64,000 bases of DNA from Candidatus Neomarinimicrobiota bacterium (GCA_017656425.1 JACDNV010000001.1:248001-312000); one strand, 5' to 3'. Shown: positions 38,474 to 48,331, counted from the stretch's first letter. Notes: generated by a model from the letters alone, not told the origin. A program made the numbers and translations.

Positions 38474-38501
38474 TTGATAAAAAATTTTGAATTGATAATA
38501 T
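38474..38501 (+). promoter_or_regulatory. Repeat-type sigma-70 promoter, copy 1
   Basis: TTGATA (38474-38479), 16-base spacer, TAATAT (38496-38501). The preceding AAATATTTAAAAAAAGGAC is nearly the same as that before the other three copies (for example near 48314). It probably served the first gene(s) of the island. Confidence 0.55.
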
Positions 38502-38828
38502 TGTTTATTAAAAGATAAGATATTGTATATGAAATGGATAATCAATAACCATGATTGTGATGAGTTAAGAGATATTTCATATAATCCTTGGGTTGCAATT
38601 TTTACAACAGGATAGGAAAAATATGGTGAAGATTAGGGGGAGATGACCATAAGTGGAAAAGGTATACTATGGTCGCAAGTGGTAGTTTTGCCATTAGAAT
38701 GCAAATGAAGAAGAGTAAAAATGTATAACATTGACTGTTCCAGTGATTCTAATTTTGCGTTTTTTGGCGAACAGTATGTGCATTTCAAGTATTTAATTGA
38801 CAGTGTTATATATAGGGAGGAGGGATAA

Positions 38829-39818
38829 ATGAAAGTGTCAGTAAGAAATTGGAATGTTTTAGCAGTTGTTTTAATAAGTTTTTTGATTTGTAATAAATAC
38901 GGATGTGGAAAGAATCCTTTTGGTAATGATACAGAAACATATAGATGGTATGAGGTAGAGAGTCCAACGGAAGAGAATTTATATTCTGTATATTTTGTGA
39001 ATTCTAATGATGGTTGGGCGGTGGGAGACAGAGGGACCATTATTCACTATGATGGGAGTGAATGGCACAATGTAGTTACTCCTGTAAATTGTAATCTGCA
39101 TGATGTCTATTTTGTTTCATCTCACAATGGATGGGCAGTGGGTGATTCTGGCACTATTTTGCACTATGATGGTAATTATTGGCAAAATATCTCATCTTTC
39201 AATAGTAAACATTCTTTCACCTCAATCTATTTTGTTTCAGATAACATTGGTTACATTTGCAGTTGGGAGGGGTCTATAATTTTCTATAATGGTGCAGAAT
39301 GGGTGTTGAGTTATAATAGAGATAGTGCTGGCTGGATGTCACTCTATTTCATATCAGAGGATGATGGATGGGTAGTAGGTTGGATTGGTATTATGCACTA
39401 CACAAATGGTATTTGGGAATATGTTGATACCCTTAATTCCCTTTTTAATAGTGTATTCATGTTATCTTTAAATTTAGGGTGGGCAGTAGCGAGTCCAGCC
39501 AAATCTGGTCCTAATACTGCCCAGACCTGGCGTTATGATGGTATCAAGTGGGAGCAGGTGGAAAATCCAGCTCCCGTGGACTCCTGGGGGCTTTCTGATA
39601 TATACTTTGTTGATGAAAATAACGGGTGGGCAGTTGGACACCGCGGTCCAGGGGATGAAGAAAAGCCTAGAGGATACATTATGTATTACAATGGTACCTC
39701 ATGGACTTTGGCAGAGAGCAGTATAGGTGATTGCCTAAAATCGGTATACTTTCTTTCTCGAGATGAGGGATGGGCGGTAGGAATGAACGGCACGATACTG
39801 CACTATTGTGGCGATTGA
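38829..39818 (+). CDS. Secreted repeat protein (Ycf48/BNR-like beta-propeller), possible lipoprotein
   Basis: The N-terminus is a hydrophobic signal with NKYGCGKN as a possible lipoprotein cysteine (about residue 33). The rest is seven or so repeats of the pattern Sv-Y-F-v-x-x-x-d-G-W-A-V-G-x-x-G-T-I-x-H-Y-d-G (for example VYFVNSNDGWAVGDRGTIIH, IYFVDENNGWAVGHRGPGDE), like the Ycf48/BNR-type propellers found in bacterial surface proteins. GGAGG precedes the ATG. There is no sorting tail. The role is unknown; it may bind glycans or proteins at the surface. Confidence 0.8.
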   Translation: MKVSVRNWNVLAVVLISFLICNKYGCGKNPFGNDTETYRWYEVESPTEENLYSVYFVNSNDGWAVGDRGTIIHYDGSEWHNVVTPVNCNLHDVYFVSSHNGWAVGDSGTILHYDGNYWQNISSFNSKHSFTSIYFVSDNIGYICSWEGSIIFYNGAEWVLSYNRDSAGWMSLYFISEDDGWVVGWIGIMHYTNGIWEYVDTLNSLFNSVFMLSLNLGWAVASPAKSGPNTAQTWRYDGIKWEQVENPAPVDSWGLSDIYFVDENNGWAVGHRGPGDEEKPRGYIMYYNGTSWTLAESSIGDCLKSVYFLSRDEGWAVGMNGTILHYCGD

Positions 39819-40013
39819 TTTGTTTTTAAGAGATGGAAATAAACCCGGATATGGGATGGGTTGAAAGTTAACTGGGGAAAGGATATAGTGAAAGATTATG
39901 GAGGTAAGCTAACAAATTTAAAAAGTAGAAATGGAGGTAAAGGGTTGTCGTAAGATAGAGATTTCAGGGTGATTGAAGAGACAGATGTTTTTTTATTTGT
40001 TGGGGTGATGGCC

Positions 40014-40521
40014 ATGAGGTTTGGAAGTTTAATGAGGATATTTGTTCTAACTATTTTTCTTTTTGTATATGGATTTTTAAGTAGTTGTAGGGAAGGAGAT
40101 TCGGATGATTTAATTTCTGATGATTTATTTGAAATGTGTGGTTCGGGAGATTCGACGATAGTCAGTGGTGAGATAGATAGAAATACAATATGGAAATTCT
40201 AGGGGCTTAATAGAGTATAGTTCCATATCAGTTCATGGATTTAATTCAGCAGGGATTTTTTGTGACTACCCTACGAATCCGATAATCAGGAATAATAATA
40301 TTAAATGTGGAATGGGTGTATTTGCAGTTAGGGGATGAGGATTTTTAGATGGTAATTATCTTGAGGCTTACGATGGTACAGCAGATGTGACATTAGGGTA
40401 TCCTGTTGATCCGGTAGGAGATGGTATTTGTAATACGACATCTACCTACAGAATTCCTTTATTTAAAAATGTTGATGGAGTTACGAATCCGAGATCTACT
40501 CCGAATCCACTGGATTGGTAG
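40014..40521 (+). pseudogene. Decayed beta-helix lipoprotein gene (internal deletion and nonsense codon)
   Basis: The 5' part encodes a lipoprotein start (MRFGSLMRIFVLTIFLFVYG then FLSSC) and a short linker ending DRNTIWKF before TAG at 40200-40202. The same direction then resumes, in one frame with the C-terminal module of the intact lipoprotein at 49992-50891 (GFNSAGIFCDYPTNPIIRNN, GYPVDPVGDGICNTTS, NVDGVTNPRSTPNPLDW). An in-frame TGA replaces a Gly codon in the GGGFLxGNYL motif (AVRG-stop-GFLDGNYL). The beta-helix core has been deleted. Upstream of the ATG the DNA holds nothing recognisable. Confidence 0.8.
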
Positions 40522-40872
40522 AAGGTAATTATGTGGACTTTACCGCTTCGTATTTCTAATGGAAAAGATCGCAGTATTCGATATAGAGAGTTTGATAAAG
40601 GAGTAAATGTATAATATTTATAAACTACTCCCATCTAATCCTACCACTGCCCCTAGTTCTTTCCGAAGAATACAATTTTAGACAAGCAATTTCCTGATTC
40701 TTTTCATAGATTGATACTTACTGGTAAAGATTATTCAAATGGACTATAAAACTTGAGAGCTGAGATGATATTGAAGGAAGATAATAGCAGGCATGTATTT
40801 ACAAGAAAAATTGTATTGGTGAAGTATTTAAGAATAGTTGATTTTGTTTGTATTTGTATAGTGATTTTATAA

Positions 40873-40899
40873 AAGCCGATCTTGAAGCGTCGACTTTTT
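40873..40899 (+). terminator. Weakened terminator copy
   Basis: AAGCCGA (40873-40879) and TCGACTT (40890-40896) with TTTTTC after it. It is the counterpart of the intact terminator at 48203-48229, but one stem pair is broken by a G-to-A change. Confidence 0.5.
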
Positions 40900-41000
40900 C
40901 TTTGTTTAATAAAAATTAGGTGTATTAATATAAAAGTTAAATATTTGATAGAATTTTATAATTCGAGGAGAATTAATTTTTGAAAAATTTAAAAAAGGGC

Positions 41001-41028
41001 TTGACAAAAGATTATGGGGGGGTATATT
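41001..41028 (+). promoter_or_regulatory. Repeat-type sigma-70 promoter, copy 2
   Basis: TTGACA (41001-41006) with a 16-base spacer and TATATT (41023-41028). It is preceded by the spacer block starting ATTAGGTGTATTAATATAAA at 40915, which is shared with copies 3 and 4. It lies about 190 bases before the gene at 41219. Confidence 0.65.
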
Positions 41029-41218
41029 TATTTATATAAAAAGCGGAATTAGAAATGAAAAGTTATCAGGAGATAAATGTTGTGGGTAATCTGGGGGATA
41101 GAACTTTTAATAATTTCAATATATCTTTAGAGATAATAAAAGATGGTGAATAATAGAAACGAGTTTTTAAAATATTAATAGTGGTAGTATTATCTGTAAT
41201 AAGGAGGAATATTTAAAT

Positions 41219-42562
41219 ATGTTAAGGGTAATTTTATTAACAAAAGGTAAAATAAGAAACCTTTCTCTAATAATTCTAATTGTTTTAAAATTTTTTATTG
41301 ATTCGGCTTTCGCGCAAAAATGGATAAATATTTGTCCAGACTTTATTCCTGATTCAATATATAGGCTCGATGGTACATTTAAAAATCAAAATGAAGGTTG
41401 GATTATACCAATAGGTGAACTTCCTCAGAATTTATATCGTACTACTAATGGCGGCAGTTCCTGGGTGATACAAATGAGCAGTGATAGTATTTTATGTTTC
41501 GATATTCTATTTGTTGATGATTACTACGGCTGGATGAAGGCGAAAAAACGAGTTGCCACTTCTCATACGTATAAGTATTGTTTATATAGTACTAAAGATG
41601 GTGGGAATACTTGGCAAAAAGTATCATCCCCACCTTCATATTATCATGTATATACATTTATAGATTCATTAACTGGTTTTGCGGGTGGTGAAAACTCTAT
41701 TTATTATACGACTGATGGTGGGTTAACCTGGCACCCTACTAAGATTGAATCAGACGCAAGATTTGGGATAACTGATATCTTTTTTGTTGATAGGCAATAT
41801 GGCTGGGCGGTTGGCGGTAGAAGTGATATTATTGATTGCGGGATTATTCTTAGTACTAATGATAGTGGCAAGACATGGTTTGTCCAAGAACCAGAAACTT
41901 ATATGTTGCAGGCGGTTTACTTCTCCAGTAGACAGCACGGATGTGCAGTGGGATTTAATTGTGTTGGAGGAGGAATGATATTGATAACCAATGATGGTGG
42001 TAATAGCTGGAAAGATAATAGTTTACCATCTCCAATATTAAATGACGTTGTTTTTATAGATGATAGTACTGGATGGGTTGTGGGTGATTATGGGATTATA
42101 GGATATACAGAAGATGGAGGTAATACATGGAAAAAGATTGAATCTGGGACAGATGCTTATCTATATAAGATAGTTTTTGTTGAGAATGGGAAAGTAGGAT
42201 ACATTTTTGGAACCAGAAATACACTTCTTAAATACGACAACAAAAATAATGTTATCAAAGAAAGCAATTTTACTTTTTCTGATAAGTTTAAGCTTTATCA
42301 GAACTATCCGAATCCATTTAATAATGTGACTGTTATAGAGTATAAGTTAATGGAAACAAATGATGTAACTCTAAATATATATGATCTCAATGGAAGAAGA
42401 ATTACATCACTTGTATGTGGAATTAGACAAAATCCAGGAATGTATAAAATAATCTGGGATGGAAAAGATAACGAAGAGAATTTTGTAAACTCTGGTATAT
42501 ACTTTTATGAACTGAAAGCCGGGAATCTAAGAAATATTAGAAAAATGATCTTAATACGTTAA
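41219..42562 (+). CDS. Secreted Ycf48-like repeat protein with C-terminal sorting tail
   Basis: Signal peptide at residues about 15-33. Residues about 35-345 hold repeats such as YRTTNGGSSWVIQ, YSTKDGGNTWQKV, LSTNDSGKTWFVQ and TEDGGNTWKKI, the Ycf48/Asp-box beta-propeller type. The C-terminus from about residue 360 is the FlgD-like tail (YQNYPNPFNNVTVIEYKL, IYDLNGRRITSLV, ending RKMILIR). AAGGAGG precedes the ATG. The protein is expected outside the outer membrane. Its ligand is unknown. Confidence 0.85.
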   Translation: MLRVILLTKGKIRNLSLIILIVLKFFIDSAFAQKWINICPDFIPDSIYRLDGTFKNQNEGWIIPIGELPQNLYRTTNGGSSWVIQMSSDSILCFDILFVDDYYGWMKAKKRVATSHTYKYCLYSTKDGGNTWQKVSSPPSYYHVYTFIDSLTGFAGGENSIYYTTDGGLTWHPTKIESDARFGITDIFFVDRQYGWAVGGRSDIIDCGIILSTNDSGKTWFVQEPETYMLQAVYFSSRQHGCAVGFNCVGGGMILITNDGGNSWKDNSLPSPILNDVVFIDDSTGWVVGDYGIIGYTEDGGNTWKKIESGTDAYLYKIVFVENGKVGYIFGTRNTLLKYDNKNNVIKESNFTFSDKFKLYQNYPNPFNNVTVIEYKLMETNDVTLNIYDLNGRRITSLVCGIRQNPGMYKIIWDGKDNEENFVNSGIYFYELKAGNLRNIRKMILIR

Positions 42563-42585
42563 AATAAAAAAGGGGAGGGGGCATT

Positions 42586-42816
42586 ATGTTAAGAAAAATT
42601 CAGGCTATTATTAAGAAGCTTGTGTTAGTTAGCCTTATTGTATCCAATCAATTCCATTATGCACAGGCTCCATTCGTAAGCTTTGAGAAAAATATGCGAA
42701 TTGATGAAAATACAGGTATTCCAATTTCTATTTACAATGTTAAATCCAGAATTTACTCAGGTTCACCTGAACAAATCGCGAGGCAATTTCTTAAAGAGAA
42801 TTATGAATTAAATTAA
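42586..42816 (+). pseudogene. Truncated 5' end of a secreted protease-type gene (FTP-like propeptide)
   Basis: The 76-residue frame has a good RBS, a signal-like N-terminus (LVLVSLIVSNQFHYAQA) and a short region resembling the fungalysin/thermolysin propeptide motif (GIPISIYNVKSRIYSGSPEQ then IARQFLKENYELN). It stops abruptly at the start of the spacer block shared with other island genes (AAAAATTAGG, 42815 on). The body of the gene seems to have been deleted at that junction. A real 76-residue secreted protein is less likely. Confidence 0.65.
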
Positions 42817-42905
42817 AAATTAGGTGTGTTAATATAAATGCTTAAATATTTGATAGAATTGTTTAGTTAGATGGGAAAATATTTTAGAAAAATTTGAAAA
42901 AGGAC

Positions 42906-42934
42906 TTGACAAAGAATTATTAGGGTAATAAAAT
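42906..42934 (+). promoter_or_regulatory. Repeat-type sigma-70 promoter, copy 3
   Basis: TTGACA (42906-42911), 17-base spacer, TAAAAT (42929-42934). The block from 42815 matches 40911 and 48241 onwards. It sits 41 bases upstream of the next gene. Confidence 0.7.
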
Positions 42935-42974
42935 AATATTAATGGCATAAAGTTGGCAAAAAGGGGATAGCTTG

Positions 42975-44636
42975 ATGAAAGGTTTTTCGTTTATTTTTAG
43001 GGTTTTAATTATTATCCTGATACCGTTACTTTCTCTCAAGCCCCAATGGCCAAGCTCAGTTGAAGAGGAATTAATAATAGGGGGAGGCAGGTATCCACAG
43101 GCAGTTAGTGATGGTAATGGTGGGGTTATAGTTTGCTGGCAGTGGTTTGGGGAGCCCGGTGGTATTTACATGCAGAGGGTAGATAAACACGGGTACAAAT
43201 GCTTTCCGGAACCAATTCATATACAAGGATTACATGATTCGGAAACTCTCATGGATCATAAGATTGTTACAGATGGAAGAGGTGGTGTTTACGTGTTGTT
43301 TCAGGATATAATTTTCTGGGATTATCCAAATATTCAGAATAGACATTTAAGGTTGCATCACATAGATAGCAGTGGCAATTTTCTATGGGGGAAAGGTGGG
43401 ATTCTGATAGCTACTCCTGTTGATACTACCATTCGATGTTACCATGATCCAACCGGGAGTTGTATATATGATGATGAAGGCGGAGTGGTTGTAGCATGGC
43501 AGGATTATCGCTATACAGATCGATATTTACCCTATGGCCATGTATTTATCCAGAAATATAATTCTAATGGAAAAAGTCTGTGGGACAGTGGAGGAGTGCA
43601 ACTAACAGATAATTTGATTAGATGTCCATACCCGAAGCTCTGTACGGATGGGAACGGCGGAGCCTACGTATATTACAGGAAACTTCATAGAGTTGATAGG
43701 TATGGTATGAAAAGATGGGGAAGCGGTGTTAAGTTTTCCGATTCTGGGGTGCACAATCTGAATTATGATCTTCAAGGAGGTGTATACTGTGTTGGCTTTT
43801 ACTACCCTAAATATCCTGAAGGCTACCTATATTGTCTAAGGTTAGATTCTTCTGGAACTCCAATCTGGAATCAGAGAGTATTTCTCGACACTATATACTC
43901 AGGAAAGTTTCCATACAGAATTTTAAGTGTAATCAACATAGACTCCTCAATTTCTATAGTCACACCTGATAATCGTTTATTTCGCATTAGCCCTGATGGA
44001 GATATGATATATGGTAACGAAGGCATTCTGATCGATACGATGGCTGGAAAGGTAAAGAGACTTTTAACTGATATAGATGGTTCAAACATACTTTTATGGG
44101 GAAAAGGGGAGGGTATTTATATAAGTACGTATGATAGATATGGCAATCCTGGCTGGAAAAATCAACCCATACTGATTGCAAGGGATAAGGGCAATGACTA
44201 TGTAATGGTTGGAGATGCAGTAATAAATGATGATGGCTCAGTTATAATAGTTATAGAAACTGGCTATGGCTATATAACGGTAAAAAGGATAACAAGTGAT
44301 GGTAAAATAGGGGGGGATGATGTTGGAATAGATGAAAATAAGGAATCCAGATATATAAAATATTTTCAATTATATGGAAATTGTCCAAATCCTTTTAATG
44401 AAGCTACGGTAATATCATACAGGCTTTATAGGAGGGGAAAGGTAGAGCTTAGTATATATAATATTGAAGGTAAAGAGGTTGCCAAATTAGTTAACAATGA
44501 GCAATTTCCTAGTGATTACGAGGTTCGGTGGGATGGGAAGAATAAAAGTGGAGAGAAAGTTCCGAGTGGGATTTACATTGCAGTTTTGGAGGTAGCTGGG
44601 TATAGAAAATCATTTAAAATTACATTAGTTAGATAA
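42975..44636 (+). CDS. Secreted beta-rich protein with C-terminal sorting tail
   Basis: Signal peptide (residues about 2-22). The main part (residues about 30-455) is beta-rich with repeats of the pattern d-G-x-G-G-v-y/v-v-a-w-q/y (VSDGNGGVIVCWQW, TDGRGGVYVLFQD, YDDEGGVVVAWQDYR, TDGNGGAYVYYR), probably a beta-propeller. The tail from about 465 is FlgD-like (LYGNCPNPFNEATVISYRLY, IYNIEGKEVAKLV, SFKITLVR). I choose ATG 42975 rather than the TTG three bases before. GGGG lies eight bases upstream. Molecular function unknown. Confidence 0.82.
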   Translation: MKGFSFIFRVLIIILIPLLSLKPQWPSSVEEELIIGGGRYPQAVSDGNGGVIVCWQWFGEPGGIYMQRVDKHGYKCFPEPIHIQGLHDSETLMDHKIVTDGRGGVYVLFQDIIFWDYPNIQNRHLRLHHIDSSGNFLWGKGGILIATPVDTTIRCYHDPTGSCIYDDEGGVVVAWQDYRYTDRYLPYGHVFIQKYNSNGKSLWDSGGVQLTDNLIRCPYPKLCTDGNGGAYVYYRKLHRVDRYGMKRWGSGVKFSDSGVHNLNYDLQGGVYCVGFYYPKYPEGYLYCLRLDSSGTPIWNQRVFLDTIYSGKFPYRILSVINIDSSISIVTPDNRLFRISPDGDMIYGNEGILIDTMAGKVKRLLTDIDGSNILLWGKGEGIYISTYDRYGNPGWKNQPILIARDKGNDYVMVGDAVINDDGSVIIVIETGYGYITVKRITSDGKIGGDDVGIDENKESRYIKYFQLYGNCPNPFNEATVISYRLYRRGKVELSIYNIEGKEVAKLVNNEQFPSDYEVRWDGKNKSGEKVPSGIYIAVLEVAGYRKSFKITLVR

Positions 44637-44653
44637 CAAGGGAGGGGGAAACT

Positions 44654-45244
44654 ATGAGAGCAAATTTTTTACTTTCATTAATGGTTTCTTTAATATTCGT
44701 ATCAATCTCAATAGCAGGTTATTATGACAGTGGGTATATCGAATGGAAGCAACCTAACGGAGTTACATTTATAGCCAGGCTGGTGTGGGATGAGATTAGC
44801 TGCAATTTTGAGACGAAGGACGGCTATCAAATTATCAGAGGAGATGACTACTACTATTACTATGCAATTCTTGATGAGAACGGAGATTTCAAAGCGTCAA
44901 ATCACAGGGTTGGTATTGATCCACCTTTGAAGGAGTCGTACAAATTAAAAAGGAAAGGGAAGGCTCTTGTTGAAATAGAGGCGAGGAGGAAAGCTAGGAA
45001 TGAAGCCAGAAAGAAAGCGTTAGCGGAGATGTCTAAGAAATTTAGACAAAGGCTCTCGAAGTACAGCAATGGTCTTGGAAAAGTTACTACGGCCTCAGAT
45101 CCGTATAACATGGGTATTGTGCTGGTTGAGTTTTCCGATGTTAAACGTTACAAAGACTCTGAACATCCCAATGGGTACAATGTTGATGACTTCAACAACA
45201 TGATGTTTTCAACAAATCATGTATGGTACGATCCAGAAGGATAA
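44654..45244 (+). CDS. M6-type metalloprotease, N-terminal part ending at an in-frame stop
   Basis: This 196-residue frame starts with a signal peptide and a prodomain-like region (IEWKQPNGVTFIARLVWDEI, YYYYAILDENGDF), then a Lys/Arg/Glu-rich helix (about 100-145) and a beta region ending VWYDPEG. The stop is TAA at 45242-45244. The frame continues without another stop for 69 codons before the next Met and then through the catalytic protease domain. Both parts together would be a 1167-residue protein. The stop is either a recent nonsense mutation, a sequencing error, or a point of readthrough. A good RBS (GGAGGGGG) precedes the ATG. Confidence 0.75.
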   Translation: MRANFLLSLMVSLIFVSISIAGYYDSGYIEWKQPNGVTFIARLVWDEISCNFETKDGYQIIRGDDYYYYYAILDENGDFKASNHRVGIDPPLKESYKLKRKGKALVEIEARRKARNEARKKALAEMSKKFRQRLSKYSNGLGKVTTASDPYNMGIVLVEFSDVKRYKDSEHPNGYNVDDFNNMMFSTNHVWYDPEG

Positions 45245-45451
45245 CAGGGCATCCATCCTGAAGAGGATTGTATTTACGGCAGTTTCCGTGAGTATTGGGA
45301 GGAGCAGACCAATGGGGTTGTAACTTTCACTGAAAACAGCGGGGTAATATATCCTCCCGGTAGTTCAGACCCATGGCATGAGCTAAGCGGAACAAAGACG
45401 TATTACAACGGTCTGGGAAGCGCCATTAGTACAATAGTAAATGAACTGGGA

Positions 45452-48157
45452 TTGGACAATCCTCCGTATGATGAGTACGATAAGATAGCCATCATTTATG
45501 CGGGCGAAACATTCTATGGGGGAGGTTTATCACCGCATGCACGCTATCTTAATGATCGTTATTATATCATTGGAGAACGACATCAAAGGTTAAATAGTGG
45601 GTGGGGATTTACCCATATTGGCGGACATTGTCACGAATTTGGGCATTGTCTTGGTTTACCTCACTTAGCAGATGGTTCCTACGAAAATGCCAACGAAGTT
45701 GATTATTACGCCTTGATGGAAGTGGGTGATATGTGCGGTCCCGAAAAAAACGGAGCCTGTCCATCAGGGATTAATCCCTTTTATAAAATATCTAATGGAT
45801 GGGTTAGTGCTGAAAATATTCACTATATTTCCAAGAACGTCAAAAACCTTACCATATTTTATAATTATCTTAGTCCCCACTATTATGTTATCGATAGAAG
45901 TTTAAGTGGTTCAAATAAGTTTTTTATACTGGAAAATCGACTAAGAGATGGTTTCGACTATTACACACCCAACGATCCAAACTATCAGGGGGAACCTGAT
46001 GATCCAAATGGAAATCAGGGAGGGCTTCTCGTATGGAGGGTTGAGCCTACATGGATTCACTTGATACTAGCTGATGATGAGATAAGCGATAGATACTGGG
46101 ACCCCGAGTGGGAGAATAGATCATACTCCAGGGACCCTTTCCCCATCTTTCAGCGTCAAGATTTGAATGGGAGTACCGTTCCAAACAACGACTTCCGCAA
46201 TGGTTCGGAATCTCACTATGCATTTCAGAATATAGTGTGGGATAATAACAACAAAACTGTTAGTCTGGAGGTGTACATAAACGCTTCGGGAGGTGAAATC
46301 AGTGAGAATACTACATGGGAGAAAGACGTTTTTATCTATGATGATATCACCATCGATATGGATGTAACTTTAACCATAGGTTCTGGAGTAAGGGTTGAAT
46401 TTGCCCCCGGGACAAAAATGATTGTAAATGGTCAACTTGTAGCTCAGGGTACATCAAATGAACCCATAATCTTCACCTCTTCCAAACCCAATCCATCGCC
46501 TGGCGATTGGAAGGGGATAAGGATATATGGAGATGGTTCAAAGCTAAGATACTGTGAGATAAAATATGCAGTTACAGGAGTTCGTAATTTTAAAACAGTA
46601 TCCAATATTATGAATTCTAAGATAACCGATTGTCATTATGGTGTATTTATATATTACATGTATAGTAATAACCATGACTGGCAATATGTTGATAATTGTC
46701 AATTTTACGACAATTTAATAGGTATTTTTTACATTAGAAATCGTGGTTCGATAGGTGGAAACATTATGGAAAATAATTCAACAGCGGTACGTGTTTATTG
46801 GACATTATATCCTGAGGATGTATCTATATATCATAATATTATCAGAAATTGTGGTATAGGTTTGTCCTTTGATGATGCTGGTGCAATGATACAATGGTGT
46901 GATATATATAACAATACTTGGGGTATTTTTGCAGGTAGTTATTCAGATATTTGGTTTAGGGAGGATAATTATGATGGGAAAAATGTGATAGTGTATAATA
47001 GCTATTGTGGAATTCGTTTGGAGGATGAGGCTACAGCAAATTTGTATAGATCAGGAAGTACAATTTGCTCAAATGGAACGTGGAACTTGTCAAATTGGAC
47101 AGATTGGACAGTGAATGCTAGATATAATTATTGGGGGAGTGTGCCTCCTGATCCTGATAAATTTGAGGGTGATGTTTATTATGTGCCATACTTATATAGA
47201 GATATTACAGGCAGATATCCACCAGGATTAGTTAAGGAGATAGCAAAGGATATCACAGATGATATAAATAGTTTTGAGAATAAAAATATTAGTGTTGATG
47301 CGAATATAAAGAGTCTGTTCGAAAGAGCTAAAAACTTTGAGATGGAAAAGAGATATGAAGAAGCGGCAGATATTTTTTATAAGATTATGGATAGATATCC
47401 AGATAATCCTGTTTCGGTATTATCCTGGAAAAAATATATGAGATGCAAGAATAAAATTGATAGTTCATTTAATGAGAAGGATTTATTGAGAGATATATCT
47501 GAAAAATATAGGGATAAATTACTGGGACAGGAAGCATCATTATATCTTATTGGATATTTAATAAGTGACAAGAATTATGATAAAGCGATATCAATTTGTG
47601 AGTATTTGAAAGAAAATAGTAATAATCTTAAGATAGTTCGTCATGCACTTTACGATCTATGGATGATAAAGTATGGATTAATGAGAGATAATAAAGAAGG
47701 TCATCTGATAACTGATGAGTATGAGGATAAGTGTGGAGTTGATATAGATCTCATATATATGAGATTGGAGATGGGCGATATAGATATTAAAAAAGCGAAA
47801 GAAATGTTGAAAATGCTCGATAAAGGTTTATACAAAGAGGCACCACAACCGTCAGAAAATTTTGTTGTAATACCAGATAGTTATGAATTAAAAGAAAATT
47901 ATCCGAATCCATTTAATGTAATGACGAATATAGAGTTCTGTTTACCAGAGGAGAGTAGAGTAAGGATTATGGTTTATGATTTGAGGGGTAGGTTGATAGA
48001 GAAAATAGCAGACAGGGATTATAAGGCTGGAAGCTATAGATTGATATTTACAGGTAAAAATTATTCAAGTGGAATATACATCTTAAGAGCTGAGATGATA
48101 TCGAAGGAAGATAATAGCAGGCATGTATTTACAAGAAAAATTGTATTGTTGAAATAG
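45452..48157 (+). CDS. M6-type metalloprotease catalytic and C-terminal part
   Basis: In frame with the preceding fragment. The zinc-protease site is HEFGHCLGLPH (in IGGHCHEFGHCLGLPHLADG), the M6/metzincin HExxHxxGxxH consensus. The remainder of the catalytic domain includes NPFYKISNGWV and GGLLVWRVE. From about residue 285 there is a beta-helix-like segment (WEKDVFIYDDITIDMDVTLT, YGDGSKLRYCEIKYAVTGV), then TPR-like helices (about 620-790), then the FlgD-like tail (LKENYPNPFNVMTNIEFCLP, VYDLRGRLIEKI). Translation from Met 45452 would miss part of the domain, so on its own this ORF may not be functional. Actual product is uncertain because of the upstream stop. Confidence 0.72.
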   Translation: MDNPPYDEYDKIAIIYAGETFYGGGLSPHARYLNDRYYIIGERHQRLNSGWGFTHIGGHCHEFGHCLGLPHLADGSYENANEVDYYALMEVGDMCGPEKNGACPSGINPFYKISNGWVSAENIHYISKNVKNLTIFYNYLSPHYYVIDRSLSGSNKFFILENRLRDGFDYYTPNDPNYQGEPDDPNGNQGGLLVWRVEPTWIHLILADDEISDRYWDPEWENRSYSRDPFPIFQRQDLNGSTVPNNDFRNGSESHYAFQNIVWDNNNKTVSLEVYINASGGEISENTTWEKDVFIYDDITIDMDVTLTIGSGVRVEFAPGTKMIVNGQLVAQGTSNEPIIFTSSKPNPSPGDWKGIRIYGDGSKLRYCEIKYAVTGVRNFKTVSNIMNSKITDCHYGVFIYYMYSNNHDWQYVDNCQFYDNLIGIFYIRNRGSIGGNIMENNSTAVRVYWTLYPEDVSIYHNIIRNCGIGLSFDDAGAMIQWCDIYNNTWGIFAGSYSDIWFREDNYDGKNVIVYNSYCGIRLEDEATANLYRSGSTICSNGTWNLSNWTDWTVNARYNYWGSVPPDPDKFEGDVYYVPYLYRDITGRYPPGLVKEIAKDITDDINSFENKNISVDANIKSLFERAKNFEMEKRYEEAADIFYKIMDRYPDNPVSVLSWKKYMRCKNKIDSSFNEKDLLRDISEKYRDKLLGQEASLYLIGYLISDKNYDKAISICEYLKENSNNLKIVRHALYDLWMIKYGLMRDNKEGHLITDEYEDKCGVDIDLIYMRLEMGDIDIKKAKEMLKMLDKGLYKEAPQPSENFVVIPDSYELKENYPNPFNVMTNIEFCLPEESRVRIMVYDLRGRLIEKIADRDYKAGSYRLIFTGKNYSSGIYILRAEMISKEDNSRHVFTRKIVLLK

Positions 48158-48202
48158 TTAGGAATAGTTGATTTTGTTAGTATTTGCATAGTGATTTTAT
48201 TG

Positions 48203-48229
48203 AAGCCGATCTTGAAGGGTCGGCTTTTT
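48203..48229 (+). terminator. Intrinsic terminator after the metalloprotease gene
   Basis: AAGCCGA (48203-48209) pairs with TCGGCTT (48220-48226) around a ten-base loop, followed by a run of T. A mutated copy occurs at 40873. Confidence 0.8.
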
Positions 48230-48331
48230 CTTTGTTTAATAGAAATTAGGTGTATTAGTATAAAAGTTTAAATATTTGATAGAATTGTTTAGTTCAAGTG
48301 GGAATTATTTTAGAAATATTTAAAAAAAGAC

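Larger units (their letters stand above)
40522..41218. repeat. Decayed 3'-end and promoter copy; no intact gene
   Basis: Bases 40706-41028 are collinear with 48036-48359 (about 323 bases): the end of a sorting tail, a terminator, a spacer and a promoter. Bases from about 40509-40650 resemble 50878-51040 downstream of the intact lipoprotein gene. Several substitutions have destroyed the coding frame of the tail. So this gap is a patchwork of copies, not unique DNA. It ends with the RBS AAGGAGG for the next gene. Confidence 0.75.

Noticed and set aside
38797-38828. TTGACA just upstream of the 38829 gene as a promoter
   Set aside because: Only about 8 bases separate it from the next TA-rich box, and any start would fall inside the RBS. 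It is probably chance in AT-rich DNA.
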